NCBI GenBank assembly: GCA_019914945.1
Contig: CM034103.1
Location: 3,596,001 to 3,660,000 of the forward strand
DNA: 64,000 nt
Reading direction: 5' to 3'
Source: Typha latifolia
Taxonomy: Eukaryota; Streptophyta; Magnoliopsida; Poales; Typhaceae
Shown: positions 49,601 to 61,299 of the stretch, one piece after another
Position numbering within the stretch: the first letter of the stretch is position 1
How the letters are laid out: every line of letters begins with the position of its first letter
The notes under the pieces: generated by a model
The model's input: only the letters and a program-made list of their open reading frames with translations
The model's database searches: none
What the model was told of the DNA's origin: nothing
Program-made: the position numbers and the translations under genes

Positions 49601-52600
49601 CGCGATATGTATGCAGCTTCCTCACTTCCATATTGAGAGGTATTTCCATGGCTTAGATTAGTTGTGGAGGATTAAACCATGATTCTAAGTATTGTTTTGG
49701 ATTGGGATCGACCGCCAAGAAGACTGATATGTATCGATCGTCCATTTAGGATGATTTGGATTGAGAATCAGCCGAAACTTCAATCCATCTATTAAACATA
49801 ATATGTTTAAGAGAAGATATTGGACGTCATGAATTAATTGATATTTAGAAAGGTTCTAAGTATTGGTATCATTCTTAGGAGAAAACGTAATGTATTGGCA
49901 ATCTCCACCATATCAGCCATTTCGGCCACTTTATCGGTCGTTTCAGTTTTGAACTATTTTTTTAATCACTTAAATTCTAAATAAAATGATGTAAAACATA
50001 TAAAGTCTTTGAAGTTAAGGAAAACAAAGATAAGAACATTTAGATTACTCACACAAAATAGTAAGAACATAATACGAAAGTGAAAAATACTAAGAATAAT
50101 ATTGAATTCCAGATAGATTTAGTAAATAACCGTGTTCATCGCTATCATCATCTCTACGACAGAGGTGGCAGGAAGCCTCATGCAAATGAGGCTAACAACC
50201 AACTTTGCAACGGAGGTGAGCATAAGAATGGCAAAAGAAAAAAAAAAAACTGAAAAAGGATGGAGTGAAGGAAGAAAAAGATTGCAACAAAAAGGAAAAG
50301 GGAGAAAAATAAGAAGGAAACTTAAAATATGGTGCTCGAGACATCAAGAGATCAATGATTGATGTCTTGATTTGTATTCAGGTTAGATGCAATTTATGAT
50401 GCAATCCATGTAAGTCACATAAAATTAAAATCAGAAATTTGTCTTTATGGCTAGCCGATACTGGGTCGAGACTAAGGAAAAACTAGTTCTTGCTCTAGTT
50501 TTGAATCGATAAGGGCCAATATCCATATGCATCGGCTGATACTTTGAACCATGATAGTATCAACTAAATTGTTGTAAACATGTTTGTTAAAATAGTGATT
50601 ATTGTGTTGAAACAGCAAACTGATTATTACATGTCTTGTTGCGTTATAAAATTGAGCTCCTTTTTGCCTTTGCTCTCAGGTCTTGTTGGGAGAAATGGTA
50701 CTGGTAAAACATCTTTCCTCAGGCATATGGCTATGCATGCCATTGATGGTATTCCTAAGAACTGCCAAATATTACATGTGGAGCAAGAAGTTGTGGGTGA
50801 TGATACATCAGCTCTGCAGTGTGTCTTGAACACTGATTATGAAAGAATTCAGCTTTTGGAAGAAGAAGCTCGTCTAATTGCACAACAGGTTGGATGATGT
50901 TAGCTTTGTTTTGTCATAGAACAGTTACTACTTGTCTACATTTACGTCTTCCCTTTTCTGTGCCTTTCCATTTTGAGGTAGGTTTAACATCTTAAAGTAC
51001 TGATACTATTATGCTTTTGCTAAAGAGAGATCTAGAGTATGAGGTAGAATCATCAGAGAAAGTTAGTGGCGGTGTTGACAAGGATGCTATTGTCAAAAGA
51101 CTTGAACAGATATACAAAAGACTCGAGTTTATTGATGCATATTCTGCAGAGGCACGTGCAGCTTCAATTCTGGCGGTCAGTTTCTTTAAACAATCTGGTT
51201 TCGGATAAATTTACATTTTAGTGAATATTTCTATAGGAATTTTTCCATGAATATAGTGACCTAAGAGTTCTTGTATGCTAAGGGAAGATTTTCTCATACT
51301 GTTACTATAATAAGGCCTTTGTGTGATTTTGTTGGATAAGTTAGATTGTTGATATCTTGGGATCTTGAATATTTATTTTGGAGTCTTTATTTCTCTTTTG
51401 GAGTATCTTCCTATTTGGCTATGTTTGATGGCAATTACCATGTTTGTTGAACTTCTGTTAAAGATCAATCACTACTTGTAGATATTTGCATTTTGAGTTT
51501 TTAGTAGAATTGATATATGTCGAGATAAATGTTTTCAAATTACTCACTCAATATGCTTTATCCTTTTGTTGGTCATGTATTTGTGTCTCAAAATAGCTTT
51601 CAGTATGAGAACCCCATGCTGGTGGCATGTAAAGTCGTTGGTCATGTCTTCCAAGTGTCATTCAACATTAGAAAATGAAACTCTCATAAAATTAGCTTGT
51701 AAATTTGTTTTCTTTGACAGATTTGAGTATTTTATAATATTTTTTCTTTAGTGGATTTTAGTATTTCAGTCTTTGTTTCTTGAAATTGAAGAGGATCTAA
51801 GAATATCAACTATAATAGTGATGGTTCCATTTGGTATACTGAAAAATACTTGAGCAACTATTCTTAGAGCATCTTCAACCAGGTTTCAAATCTCTAAATT
51901 TGGAGCCCAGATTGCTCTAATGCGATTATAAATCAAGCTCCAAATTTCGAGCTTACTACAGCGTAGCTCTAAATTTGAAGCTTGAGAGAGATTCTTGTAG
52001 CACAACTCTAAATTACTGTTACAATCTTAAATTACAAAATTACCCTTTAAAAATATACATCTTTTTAAATTTCATTTATATCCTTTTCTTTTATTCACTA
52101 ATTTTTTAAATTTAGTGTATAATTAGTTTCATTAATCAGATTTAACAAAAATAAGACTGTTGGGATCGTCTTGTCAAGAAATGAGTCTAATATTAAATTT
52201 ATTTTTAAATTAAATAATAATTTTTTAATGAGAAATATATTTTATTTTTTTATTATTTAGAATTGGTAAGTATCCCCAAATATTATATTAAGTAGTAATA
52301 AGTAATTGAAAATAGAGTCCAAATGCATTGGAGTGCCATAGGCTCTAAAATGTGAGATTTGCTCCTAAGAAGGCTCCAAATATGAAGATGCTCTTAATAT
52401 GGACATAAGGACTCACAGCCATGTTCCAAAACATATGCTGCCAATTTTTCAGAGTAGTTTAGTTTTACACAATGAGGCTTCATGATTTTCTCGCTTTTAA
52501 CTTTTCTAATTGTGCTGAGCTATCAGATATTGATCTTTCTTTTGATTGTTCTTTTTTGCCCTTGTACTTGTGCTTTTCCTCAAATGGTAAAAGTTTGTTG

Positions 52601-53427
52601 TGGCCATGTATGCTCTATTTTGTACACTGTTTATATATTATTCATATGATAACCATCTTTCGGCTAACCTAGCCTAAGAAAATATGCAAAGATAAGGCAA
52701 GCATTTGTATCTCATGATTTTTTTTATAGATATGAAGAGAAACATCCTTCTTTTAGCTGGTGTACTTGTGAATTCTTTTATATCTTTTTCTCATATCTAG
52801 TTCTGCCTTGGTTGCTGAACTGCTAATATTGTGGATACAAAAATTTCAGGGTCTTAGTTTCACACCAGAAATGCAGCGGAAACGCACGAGGGAATTCTCT
52901 GGTGGTTGGCGCATGCGAATAGCACTTGCTCGTGCTCTTTTTATTGAGCCCGATTTATTACTCCTTGATGAACCGACGGTAATTCTTTTAATTGATCAAT
53001 TATGGGCCTATGGCTCTTCCACAGAACATTAATAGCAATCTATCATTTTACAGAACCATCTTGATCTTCATGCTGTACTGTGGCTAGAATCATATCTTCT
53101 GAAATGGCCGAAGACATTTATTGTAGTTTCTCATGCCAGAGAATTTTTGAATACGGTACATCAGCCATTCTCTTTCTTTACGATTATCTTGAATATTCCA
53201 TTGTTGTCTTTCTCATTGCAAGGAGGGAAAAAAGAAAAGATATTTTGGATCATAAAATGACAAGATGATAAACTATCCAGGTAGTGACCGACATTCTCCA
53301 TTTACATGGACAAAAGCTGACTGCTTACAAAGGTGACTACGATACATTTGAGAGAACCCGAGAGGAGCAGCTCAAAAATCAACAGAAGGCCTTTGAGACT
53401 AGTGAGAAGGCCAGAGGCCACATGCAG
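46622..53427 (+). CDS. ABCF3: ABC transporter F family member 3 (GCN20-type), 5' part
   Basis: Eight exons: 46622-46825, 47612-47827, 48081-48273, 50680-50888, 51026-51175, 52850-52978, 53054-53155 and 53281-53427. They join in phase to 450 residues of an expected 710 or so. The first ABC domain has Walker A GRNGTGKT (208-215), a signature SGG (341-343), Walker B LLLLDEPT (360-367) and the H-loop VVSH (H394). The linker [12 protein letters not shown] then begins. There is no membrane domain, as is normal for ABCF proteins. These are soluble, translation-linked ATPases related to yeast GCN20, which helps activate the eIF2 kinase GCN2. The second ABC domain is missing because of the N gap. The signature reads FSGGW, with F in place of the usual L. 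Confidence 0.93.
48400..48585 (+). mobile_element. Au SINE with 9-bp target-site duplication, in ABCF3 intron 3
   Basis: The 186-bp segment carries the Au-family order of words: ggcaaggcttgcac, agagatcatggattcaaatc (B box), cataaatgagggtaaggc, and ggagccttgtgcattggg, with a T-rich end. A perfect 9-bp duplication, GTTCTTTTG, flanks it at 48391-48399 and 48586-48594. Au SINEs are tRNA-derived, Pol III-transcribed retroposons mobilised by LINE enzymes. Confidence 0.8.
49678..50553. mobile_element. TIR element, type uncertain, in ABCF3 intron 3
   Basis: The left end catgattctaagtat (49678-49692) matches the inverted right end catggttcaaagtat (50553-50539) at 13 of 15 positions. The interior holds Lys-rich ORFs without family and words such as tatcggcc/ggccaatat. 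No target-site duplication was found. Confidence 0.5.
51867..52393. mobile_element. PIF/Harbinger-type (Tourist-like) MITE in ABCF3 intron 5
   Basis: The ends GAGCATCTTCA and TGAAGATGCTC are perfect 11-bp inverted repeats, and both are bordered by TTA (51864-51866 and 52394-52396), the 3-bp target typical of the PIF/Harbinger superfamily. The 527-bp interior is non-coding and has further palindromic words such as ctctaaatttgga. Confidence 0.75.
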
Positions 53428-53592
53428 GTTCGCCTATGCCCAACATCGAAATTCATCAGCTTCTTCTGGCAAATTATCTCATTTTTTGCTCGAGCATTTC
53501 AGTTCAGCACATTTCTAATCATCAATAAGCTTTTCTTTCTTCTCTGCAGCATGTTGCCATCTATTATGTCATTTTTATCAAATAGTAGAAAC

Positions 53593-54092
53593 NNNNNNNN
53601 NNNNNNNNNNNNNNNNNNNNNNNNNNNNNNNNNNNNNNNNNNNNNNNNNNNNNNNNNNNNNNNNNNNNNNNNNNNNNNNNNNNNNNNNNNNNNNNNNNNN
53701 NNNNNNNNNNNNNNNNNNNNNNNNNNNNNNNNNNNNNNNNNNNNNNNNNNNNNNNNNNNNNNNNNNNNNNNNNNNNNNNNNNNNNNNNNNNNNNNNNNNN
53801 NNNNNNNNNNNNNNNNNNNNNNNNNNNNNNNNNNNNNNNNNNNNNNNNNNNNNNNNNNNNNNNNNNNNNNNNNNNNNNNNNNNNNNNNNNNNNNNNNNNN
53901 NNNNNNNNNNNNNNNNNNNNNNNNNNNNNNNNNNNNNNNNNNNNNNNNNNNNNNNNNNNNNNNNNNNNNNNNNNNNNNNNNNNNNNNNNNNNNNNNNNNN
54001 NNNNNNNNNNNNNNNNNNNNNNNNNNNNNNNNNNNNNNNNNNNNNNNNNNNNNNNNNNNNNNNNNNNNNNNNNNNNNNNNNNNNNNNNNNNN
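53593..54092. other. Assembly gap of exactly 500 N
   Basis: A round-number N run, which usually marks a gap of unknown size. The gene on the left (ABCF3) lacks its 3' third and the gene on the right (LPCAT/LPLAT) lacks its 5' two-thirds or more, so the real gap is at least several kb if the join is right. Confidence 0.97.
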
Positions 54093-54669
54093 ATATTCTT
54101 TGTCCAGTCGGCTTTGATGATCGCTGGCTCACGAGGTATTTTTCTCTGAAGTTCTATACTTCTATTACAAGCTTATCAAAGTAACTTTCTAGGATTCTTG
54201 TTATTTAATTTTAATTATCTAAAACTTTTGCTTAGATTTTCTTGCTTTTGTTTTTTTATTCTGTTGATATAATATACTCTGAGATTATGTAACTGATGTC
54301 ACCGCCTCCTTATACTATCTAAATAAATGTTTATATGGAATGCCTTGTCTTTTTCTTTCTATCTTCACTAATATCTTTCCCTCCCTATTTTTGAGCAGTT
54401 ATCTACAGATGGCAGCAAGCTGTTTCTCCCAATAACTTCTTGTTTGGGAAGATACTAACGCTGGCCAACTTTGCTTATACGTTACTCGTTCTTAACTATT
54501 CCTGCATTGGCTTCATGGTTAGTTTCTCTTTGATGTGGTTTATCTGCTTGTTTTGATTAATATTATCTTATAAATTGCTTGGCTTATTTCATGTTTCTTG
54601 TTGTCATCTCACTCTTTAATTTTAATTATTAGTTATTTAATTATTTTAACATTCATGTGGTTGTTCTGT

Positions 54670-54715
<46 letters not shown>

Positions 54716-54993
54716 TTATGAGAAACTCTGAGCCCTATATCTAAACTGTGCCTAATATTTCTTTGAGATGTGATATTCGGCGCTCATTTAGCTTCTCCTA
54801 GTTTCATGGAACATGTTGATTTTAAGTTATATTCTTGTTTTTGTTTTAGGTACTAAGCCTGCAGGAAACCCTGGCTGCCTACAAGAGTGTATATTTCGTT
54901 GGCACCATTGTACCTATTGTCTTTATTCTACTAGGCTATGTCATAAAGCCTGCCAGGACCGTCAAGCCTAAAACCCTTCAGAAGAGCCAGTGA
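54093..54993 (+). CDS. LPCAT1: MBOAT lysophospholipid acyltransferase, C-terminal part
   Basis: Three exons are readable: 54093-54135 (cut by the gap), 54399-54517 and 54850-54993, in phase and ending at TGA, giving 101 residues. The sequence reads IFFVQSALMIAGSRVIYRWQ, then NFAYTLLVLNYSCIGFM, VLSLQETLAAYKSVYFVGT and IVPIVFILLGYVIKP, with a basic tail. These are the last membrane helices of plant LPCAT/LPLAT enzymes (MBOAT family). They acylate lysophosphatidylcholine and related lysolipids at the ER in the Lands cycle and feed acyl editing for oil (family knowledge). The catalytic His/Asn part of the MBOAT domain is in the gap. The tail ends KPKTLQKSQ with no KKXX signal. Confidence 0.85.
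54673..54710. repeat. (AT)n microsatellite in the last LPCAT intron
   Basis: About 19 AT units, uninterrupted. Confidence 0.95.
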
Positions 54994-56060
54994 GACGGGG
55001 GGCTTCTACTGTATCGGATAAAAGAGGTGGAAGGGTTAATCGCTGAATTTTCACTGGCAATTTCTCCTTGATAAATTTCAATATGTCCTCCAATTAGTAG
55101 AAGTGATCCTTTTTTATCTATACCAAGTGTATCATCACTCTCTTTATGAAACTGACAATTAGGCGAAGCATTTGAGGCTAATTTTTTTAATCTGTAGTAG
55201 CTATGTAATGCTTTTGCCGATTTGTCTTGGTTATTGGCCGAATGCAAGTGATTGTTAACTCGGTCTTCTTAGCAGTTCACACCAATCTGAAAGTTGTTAT
55301 TTGATTTGGTAGCTATAGGCTATCAGGAGAGGATTATCAAGATTAAAAAGCTTGTAGCTGACTGGAAAATTGGATTGCTGTTGAATTTTGAATGATGTAA
55401 ACCATATCTGCCTAATTCTTAAGCAAGCAAATGAGTGTGATCAATCTTTCACTATGACTTGCTGCTGATGTTTACTTGCTTTATATATGTGCTTCGACTT
55501 CTTAACTACCATTATCATTTTCTTTTGCAAGTTTGGTAGGTGGAATATCTACTATTATATGATGTTTTTGCACTCATGTTTCATGTGCTGCTAACTTGCT
55601 TCTTCATTGCCAATTTATCATCTAGTCTCGTTTCCTCTTGCTCATTGTTGCTTTCTTTTGTTTATTATATGGAAATTGATAGTTATTGAGCAACTAATAC
55701 TAGGACCAGAGTAGAAACAAGTCATTTTATATAGGGGTAATTACATCTAGACTCTTGCTCGTTGTCTTTTCTTCTTCTTCTTCTTCTTTTTCTTTTTAAA
55801 TGTTCTTTTCGTTAGTTGCATGTGTGATTTGGGAGGTAAATGTTTGTATTAATTTAGAGCTCTACATATTATTTTATTTTTAATTTATAGGAAACAGAAA
55901 AAAAATTTGTGAGTTATTTGATGGACAGAGGTGAAAGATATTAGCTATAACTCTTTTTTTAAGAAATGAGGGCATGTATGTGAAATCGGACAATAATTTA
56001 ATTAGCCCTCTTAAATATAAGCACAGGGGTGTTCACTTGGGGGGATTTATACTAAACATC
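54994..56060 (+). other. 3' UTR of the LPCAT gene and spacer
   Basis: 3' UTR likely runs several hundred bases after the stop. The remainder is AT-rich with a short CTT run near 55775. No other gene is seen. Confidence 0.4.
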
Positions 56061-56067
56061 TCATCAG

Positions 56068-56517
56068 TTTTTTAATTGGCAGAAATATATCTCTCTATTA
56101 TCGAATTATAAATTCAAATAATTTTTTACTGATTTAGACTAATTTACTATTTCTCTCTAATTGAATATAATGATTAATTTCGATGCGCACATCATTAAAA
56201 ATTAAAGCATAGTTTTTACATAAGCGATGCATATAAATTATATAAGCGATGCCTATTATTTTTTATTTTTTTTTTATTTTGATATGCACATCGTTGAAAA
56301 TTATAGGGTGATGTGTTAGCTTTTTTTTAAAAATCTCGATATGTATATAGTTAAAAATTAGAATCTATATTTTATATAGGCGATACATATAAACTACATA
56401 AGTGATGCGTGACTTTTTTTTTTTAGGATACAACGATCCTTTTAAGATTTGTCGGGCTTAAAAAAGGTTTGAAATTGCAATTTCATAATGAATGACCTAT
56501 TTCTGCCAATTAAAAAA
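56068..56517. mobile_element. 450-bp inverted-repeat element with internal repeats
   Basis: ttttttaattggcagaaat (56068-56086) and its exact inverse atttctgccaattaaaaaa (56499-56517) are perfect 19-bp inverted repeats. Inside, a unit containing gatatgcacatcgttgaaaa-like words and aagcgatgcatataaa recurs two to three times in decayed form. No target-site duplication was identified, so it may be a MITE or a remnant. Confidence 0.45.
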
Positions 56518-58340
56518 ATTATATAATTTCTTGTTGTAAATTGTCCTTTCACTTGTGAAATAATTTTTATGTTAATTTATTATGCTCATTTTTAAAAATT
56601 ATATAAAACCTTATTTTGGTTTAGATTGTTAAGGTGTGTTCGATTGTAAATTAATATAATTGTGTAATTATTATACTGATGCGATAAAAAGTAGAAATAT
56701 TTTAGCAAATAACTAAAAATTTTTTTTATTATGGATAGATTAGGAGAGAGAAAGAGAAAAGTGGAAAGGTGAAAGAGAGAAAATAATTAGAATGATAGTT
56801 AATTAAAGTGATATGAGTAAAAATAGTTATTAATCAACATAAAAATATTGGACAAAAGAGAAAAGAATAGAAAAGTAGGTATTAAGAAACTAGTATTGAG
56901 ATAAACAATTATTTAATTACTATGCTAGTATAAAAGAGGGTTATGCTGAAATGAAATAAACATAAGCTTATTCACAACTGAATAAATAATATCTCCCTCC
57001 CAACTGCTTGTAAGCATAAATTCTTTTCACTCTAGTAAAGTTCATACCTTTATTTAAGTCAAATGCATTTATGAGGCATATCAAACTTGTTCCTTTTTCT
57101 CCTCTCTCCTTGGTCCATAATAGAGAGAGGAGATCCTAGTGTTTCTTGTCTCAAATATCCTTAAACTCAACATGCATGATCTCTTTCTTCCATTATATGC
57201 CACCCTTTACCTAACCTTCCCATGGTTTTCCATCAGTGATGAAGATGGTCTACCAAATGAGATGAGAACTCATGTCAAATAATTTTGTGTCTACCTAACT
57301 TAATTATTCTTTTTGGTTTTATGTTTTTGAGTATCTTTGATTCTTACTTAATTAAATGATTATTATTTATCACATTGTAGTACAACTACAATTATTTTTT
57401 ATAACCACAAAAAAAAAAAAAAACTTGTTCATGTCCAATTGAAGGAGTTGTAGAGTCTTTTCATTTTATTTAATCATTGTTTACTTGATAATAAAGGTTA
57501 AAATATGACTTCTAAATCTTTTTTTTTAATCTCCAAGTAGGTCCAAAAATTGACTTGCTAACATCCTTCTCTCGTTATCATATGTAGTTCCCCTTTCAAC
57601 TCATACATATTGTCTAAGGTTAATAATTTTTACTTTATTTTTATATATACAGTTTAGGTGAATTTTTTTTTAAATAACTATTCAATCTTAAGTTTCTTTC
57701 CTCTTTCTTACTTGGAAATAAGGATAAAATATATTTTAGAAGGAATCAACATGTCACAAAAATTTCTTTTCTAATCTGTATTAATATAAGTCAGTGATTG
57801 TAATGGTGGATTAATGCAAACATTATATCAGCTATGAATTTGATCATTTTACATGGTCGCGATCGATCATATTTTGACGGTCATTATGGGTAACCGACAA
57901 TTTACGTGACGCAGGATCCAATAATCTCAAAAAAGAAGAAAAAAAAATTAACTTTTAATTTGCTCTTTTATAATGGAAAATGATGCTTGATCCTCTAATG
58001 TGGACAGGGATTAGGGTGACTTATCACCTGCATAAATACTTGCTACTGATATCCCACCATCCACCAAGAATGAAGGTTATTGAAAAGGACTTGTGATCTT
58101 TGGACTAAGCAAGGGTGATTAAGCTTAATTAATCTTGTTGCTTAATTATTTACTGCATGACATGCTCTAGGGTTTAGATATAATGCGAAAAAAAATAATA
58201 ATAATTAAGATTTGAGTTCATGATCCATGAAAAGTAATTTGTCACGTAATTAAGATTTTCTAATTAATAATAATTTTTTATTTATTTTTAAAACATTTTC
58301 TCAGATTCTTATTTCAACATTTATTAGAGCGTCATATATG
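56518..58340. other. AT-rich intergenic region
   Basis: No coding region or clear element was recognised. Confidence 0.4.
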
Positions 58341-58342
58341 GG

Positions 58343-58700
58343 TTGAGAAGGGCCCCATGTAGTTACCCCATCCCTTTCCCGCCACGTGGAGGCCTCTCAG
58401 GGCTGTCGGTGGAGTTTGGGTTAGGTCATCCCGCCCGCAAACCGACTCGGGAATCAGTGTATGACACGTGGATCTTTCCGTGGGCCCCGTCTCTGAGCGG
58501 TCACTGTCGGCCGACACGTTCCGTTCTGGTGTCGGTCACCTTTTTGGTCTCCCTCTCTCTCGTGGTCGGGCAGCTGTGGAGTCGCGTCCGCACAGAGAAA
58601 GTATGCGCGAGTCAACGCGTTGCGAAATATTACGAGAATGCCATCGGTGGTCAGCGGAGCTGTTAAGAGAAGGACCGCCAAACGACGTGGTTGGTAATTA
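58343..58700. promoter_or_regulatory. Isolated GC-rich island with G-boxes
   Basis: A sharp block of about 350 bp with high GC in an AT-rich region. It contains CCACGTGG (58382-58389), ACACGTGG (58464-58471) and a further gacacgttcc. Overlapping ORFs on both strands of 60-107 codons are Arg/Ser-rich and resemble no family. The ACGT clusters suggest a promoter or CpG-rich regulatory block, but no gene follows on either side within 2.5 kb. Confidence 0.4.
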
Positions 58701-61040
58701 AGACGATGGAATATAATTTAATTTATTTTTTTTATTCTTTTGTCTTCCATTCATACTGAAGGATTTAAAATTTTAATTATACTAACGCAGTCCATTTATT
58801 AAATACATTATATGAGTTAGATTTAAACAAATTATACATATTACATGAGCCATCATTCTGAGTCAGTCATATACATAGGTTGACATAAAATTAGACTCGT
58901 TTAATAATTTAATTATATTTGTATTCGATTATACTAATATAAACTTAATTAGATCATAAATTGCCACCCTTAATATAAACTTATTATTTTACGGTGATAT
59001 TTTAATAACCCAAAGAATTCGCTTTCAAGTTAAGTTATATTTATTTTTAAGGAAGGTATTAAAAAAAATATATATAATATTTTTAATAATATAAAATGGA
59101 AGTTAAAAAATTAATCTAATCGTAGCTAATAAAATGATAATCTAGTTTTAACCCAATATTAAGCTATGGACATCAATCCATGGACTTCCTAAAAAAATAC
59201 TAAAAATTAAGAGAAATCCGAACTAATTTTAACGGCATAAAAGGAGAAAAAAAATAGAAAAAGAAAAAGAAAAAGAAAATAAATGATAACGTAACGGCAA
59301 CGGACAGTTTAAATGAAACCTCGTTACTTTCTATAAATAGGGAAATAATTATAAAACACGCTTACACCCGCATGATGCTTTTTTTGGGCCTTTTTCCAAA
59401 TCGGGAAATACGTGGAAGTGTTGGTGTGATGAACAGTATATTATATCTGAGGAAAGAATAAGGAATGGAGCAAAAAAAATATATATTAAAAAAAAAAAAA
59501 GACTAGTAATATATCCAGAGATAAATCTTAAATATGACTAATAATTTAGGGTACTCTTAGATACTTTATTTTTAATTTTTTTTTTTGAAAGAGAGAAGTG
59601 AGAACTAATAGTTTTTAATTAGATCGATGCTGCTGGATTCGAATAAACAAATATATGCTATTTTAGCTATTATTTTTAAGGTTACTAAAAAAGAGTAAAA
59701 GATAAGGGCAATACTTGTTTGAACTTATCTTAATGCATCACTAAATTATTTTGAATTTTTTTGACTAAAATACTTATTTATCTATTATGAGTTCGTAAGA
59801 TAATTTTATGGGACAAAGAGGCTGACACTCTTAGATATATATACTGAGCATCTTGGTCATTCATTCTAAGTAATAGTTCGGAATGAAAAAAAAAATTCAT
59901 AGGCAACATTTCGATCACCTGTCACGGGACAGCAATGATCAAGAATACATATTTATTTAACAAAAATAAGATCATTTAAATCATATAATCTGCAACCTAT
60001 GCCGATAATATTTGGCGTTATACTTCAGTCAAAAGTTCCAAAGACATACGATGCCGTAAAATAAAATACACATAGTTGATTTGCTAGTGTAAAAATAAAT
60101 CTAAGTAACAAAATAAACAAGTTAATAATAGATATATAAAATTTATTGGGTAAAAAAAAATAACATTATATTGTCTATGTTTAAGATTAATACTGCTTAG
60201 ATAATTAAAGGAGCTAAAATTCTAATAAAATTAGTTTAATTAAGATATTATTAAGATCTCATTTCCCACAAAAAAGAAAAAGAAAAGAAAAGAAATGGTC
60301 CATGTTGTGTATGCTTGGCTGGAATCTCATGGTATGCTAGTATTTATGCAAGATCTAATGGTTTAGTTGAGCTGCCACAACTTCCAACTTGCTTTAAAAC
60401 AAAAGAAAAAAACTTCACCAAATTAGTCCATAAAAAACATTTCGTACACTGAGACACTGCAACCAAAATTTCATCCCCACTAAATAAAGTTGTTTGTGTT
60501 TTCTATCCCAGGATAAAAATTATAAACAAATAGTTGAGTTTGGAAATTATCTAGAGAAATAAGTGAGTCAGTATATATATATAATGTATGTATAGAATTC
60601 GCTCTTATCGTGTGCAATCGTTTTCACTGATTATAATTATATCATTATCATAATCTTTATTTAGTGCATTAATTTGTATCAAATGAAGCAGTTTTATATA
60701 CTAATTCTTTTATGTGGAAACTTATGGTGATACTTTTTTTTTTAATATAATTATTATTTTGAGCTCAGATAAAAGGAGAGGGGTTGTCTTAGATAGCTTG
60801 GAAATCAGATTATCTAACATGATATTAAAATAAACCAGACCTAAGATTAATTAACACTTATAATTACTTCTTCTATAGAAAAGAATTAGTTTACAAAAGA
60901 AAAATTAAAAAAAAAAAGATTCTTTTTATTTTTAAGCGGTCATCTTCTCCTCTCTTTATCTCTCTTTTATTTATTTATTTATTTAATTTTTTAACTTTTG
61001 GTTTTATTCCATAATTTATTCCTCATTTGGTGTTTAATAA
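58701..61040. other. AT-rich spacer upstream of the BAG gene
   Basis: A good TATA-like motif (tataaatag) occurs at 59332-59340, but no ORF follows it. The remainder is AT-rich without a supported gene. Confidence 0.4.
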
Positions 61041-61046
61041 TCGACG

Positions 61047-61299
61047 TATAAATTCGCCTGTCCCCCAACTGCTTCCCTTCGCCTCTCTCATTCTCTTCTT
61101 CTCTTCCTCCAATCTCGTCCTCCTCTCCTCTTGATCCTCCATCAAGAGAGAAGAGGGAAAGGAGAGGAAGAAGAAGAGCGAATCAAGCTTGGATTTTGGA
61201 TCTTGGGCAACAATTTGCTACTTGAATTGATGCGCCAAAACTGACAGATCTCGAGCTTCTTGAGCTGGAAAAAGAGCAAATTTTTGAGGAGAAATATCG
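61047..61299 (+). promoter_or_regulatory. TATA box and leader of the BAG gene, with a 4-codon uORF
   Basis: TATAAA at 61047-61052 is followed by a CT-rich leader of about 220 nt. The leader contains a minimal uORF, ATG at 61230 to TGA at 61242-61244 (M-R-Q-N), 55 nt before the main ATG. A weak effect of the uORF on translation is possible but unproven. Confidence 0.55.

Noticed and set aside
50132..50362. Lys-rich 76-codon ORF in ABCF3 intron 3
   Set aside because: Inside the TIR element 49678-50553, low complexity, no family.
53284..54117. 277-codon ORF
   Set aside because: It runs through the 500-N gap; only its first 48 or so codons are a real ABCF3 exon.
54093..54134. Reading the sequence after the gap as a continuation of ABCF3
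   Set aside because: The frame gives IFFVQSALMIAGSR, which joins perfectly to MBOAT acyltransferase exons and not to an ABC domain.
58332..58701. Four overlapping ORFs in the GC-rich island
   Set aside because: All frames are open simply because the block is GC-rich; no homology and no splice context.
59332..59340. Good TATA-like motif (tataaatag)
   Set aside because: No ORF, leader or splice sites follow within several hundred bases.
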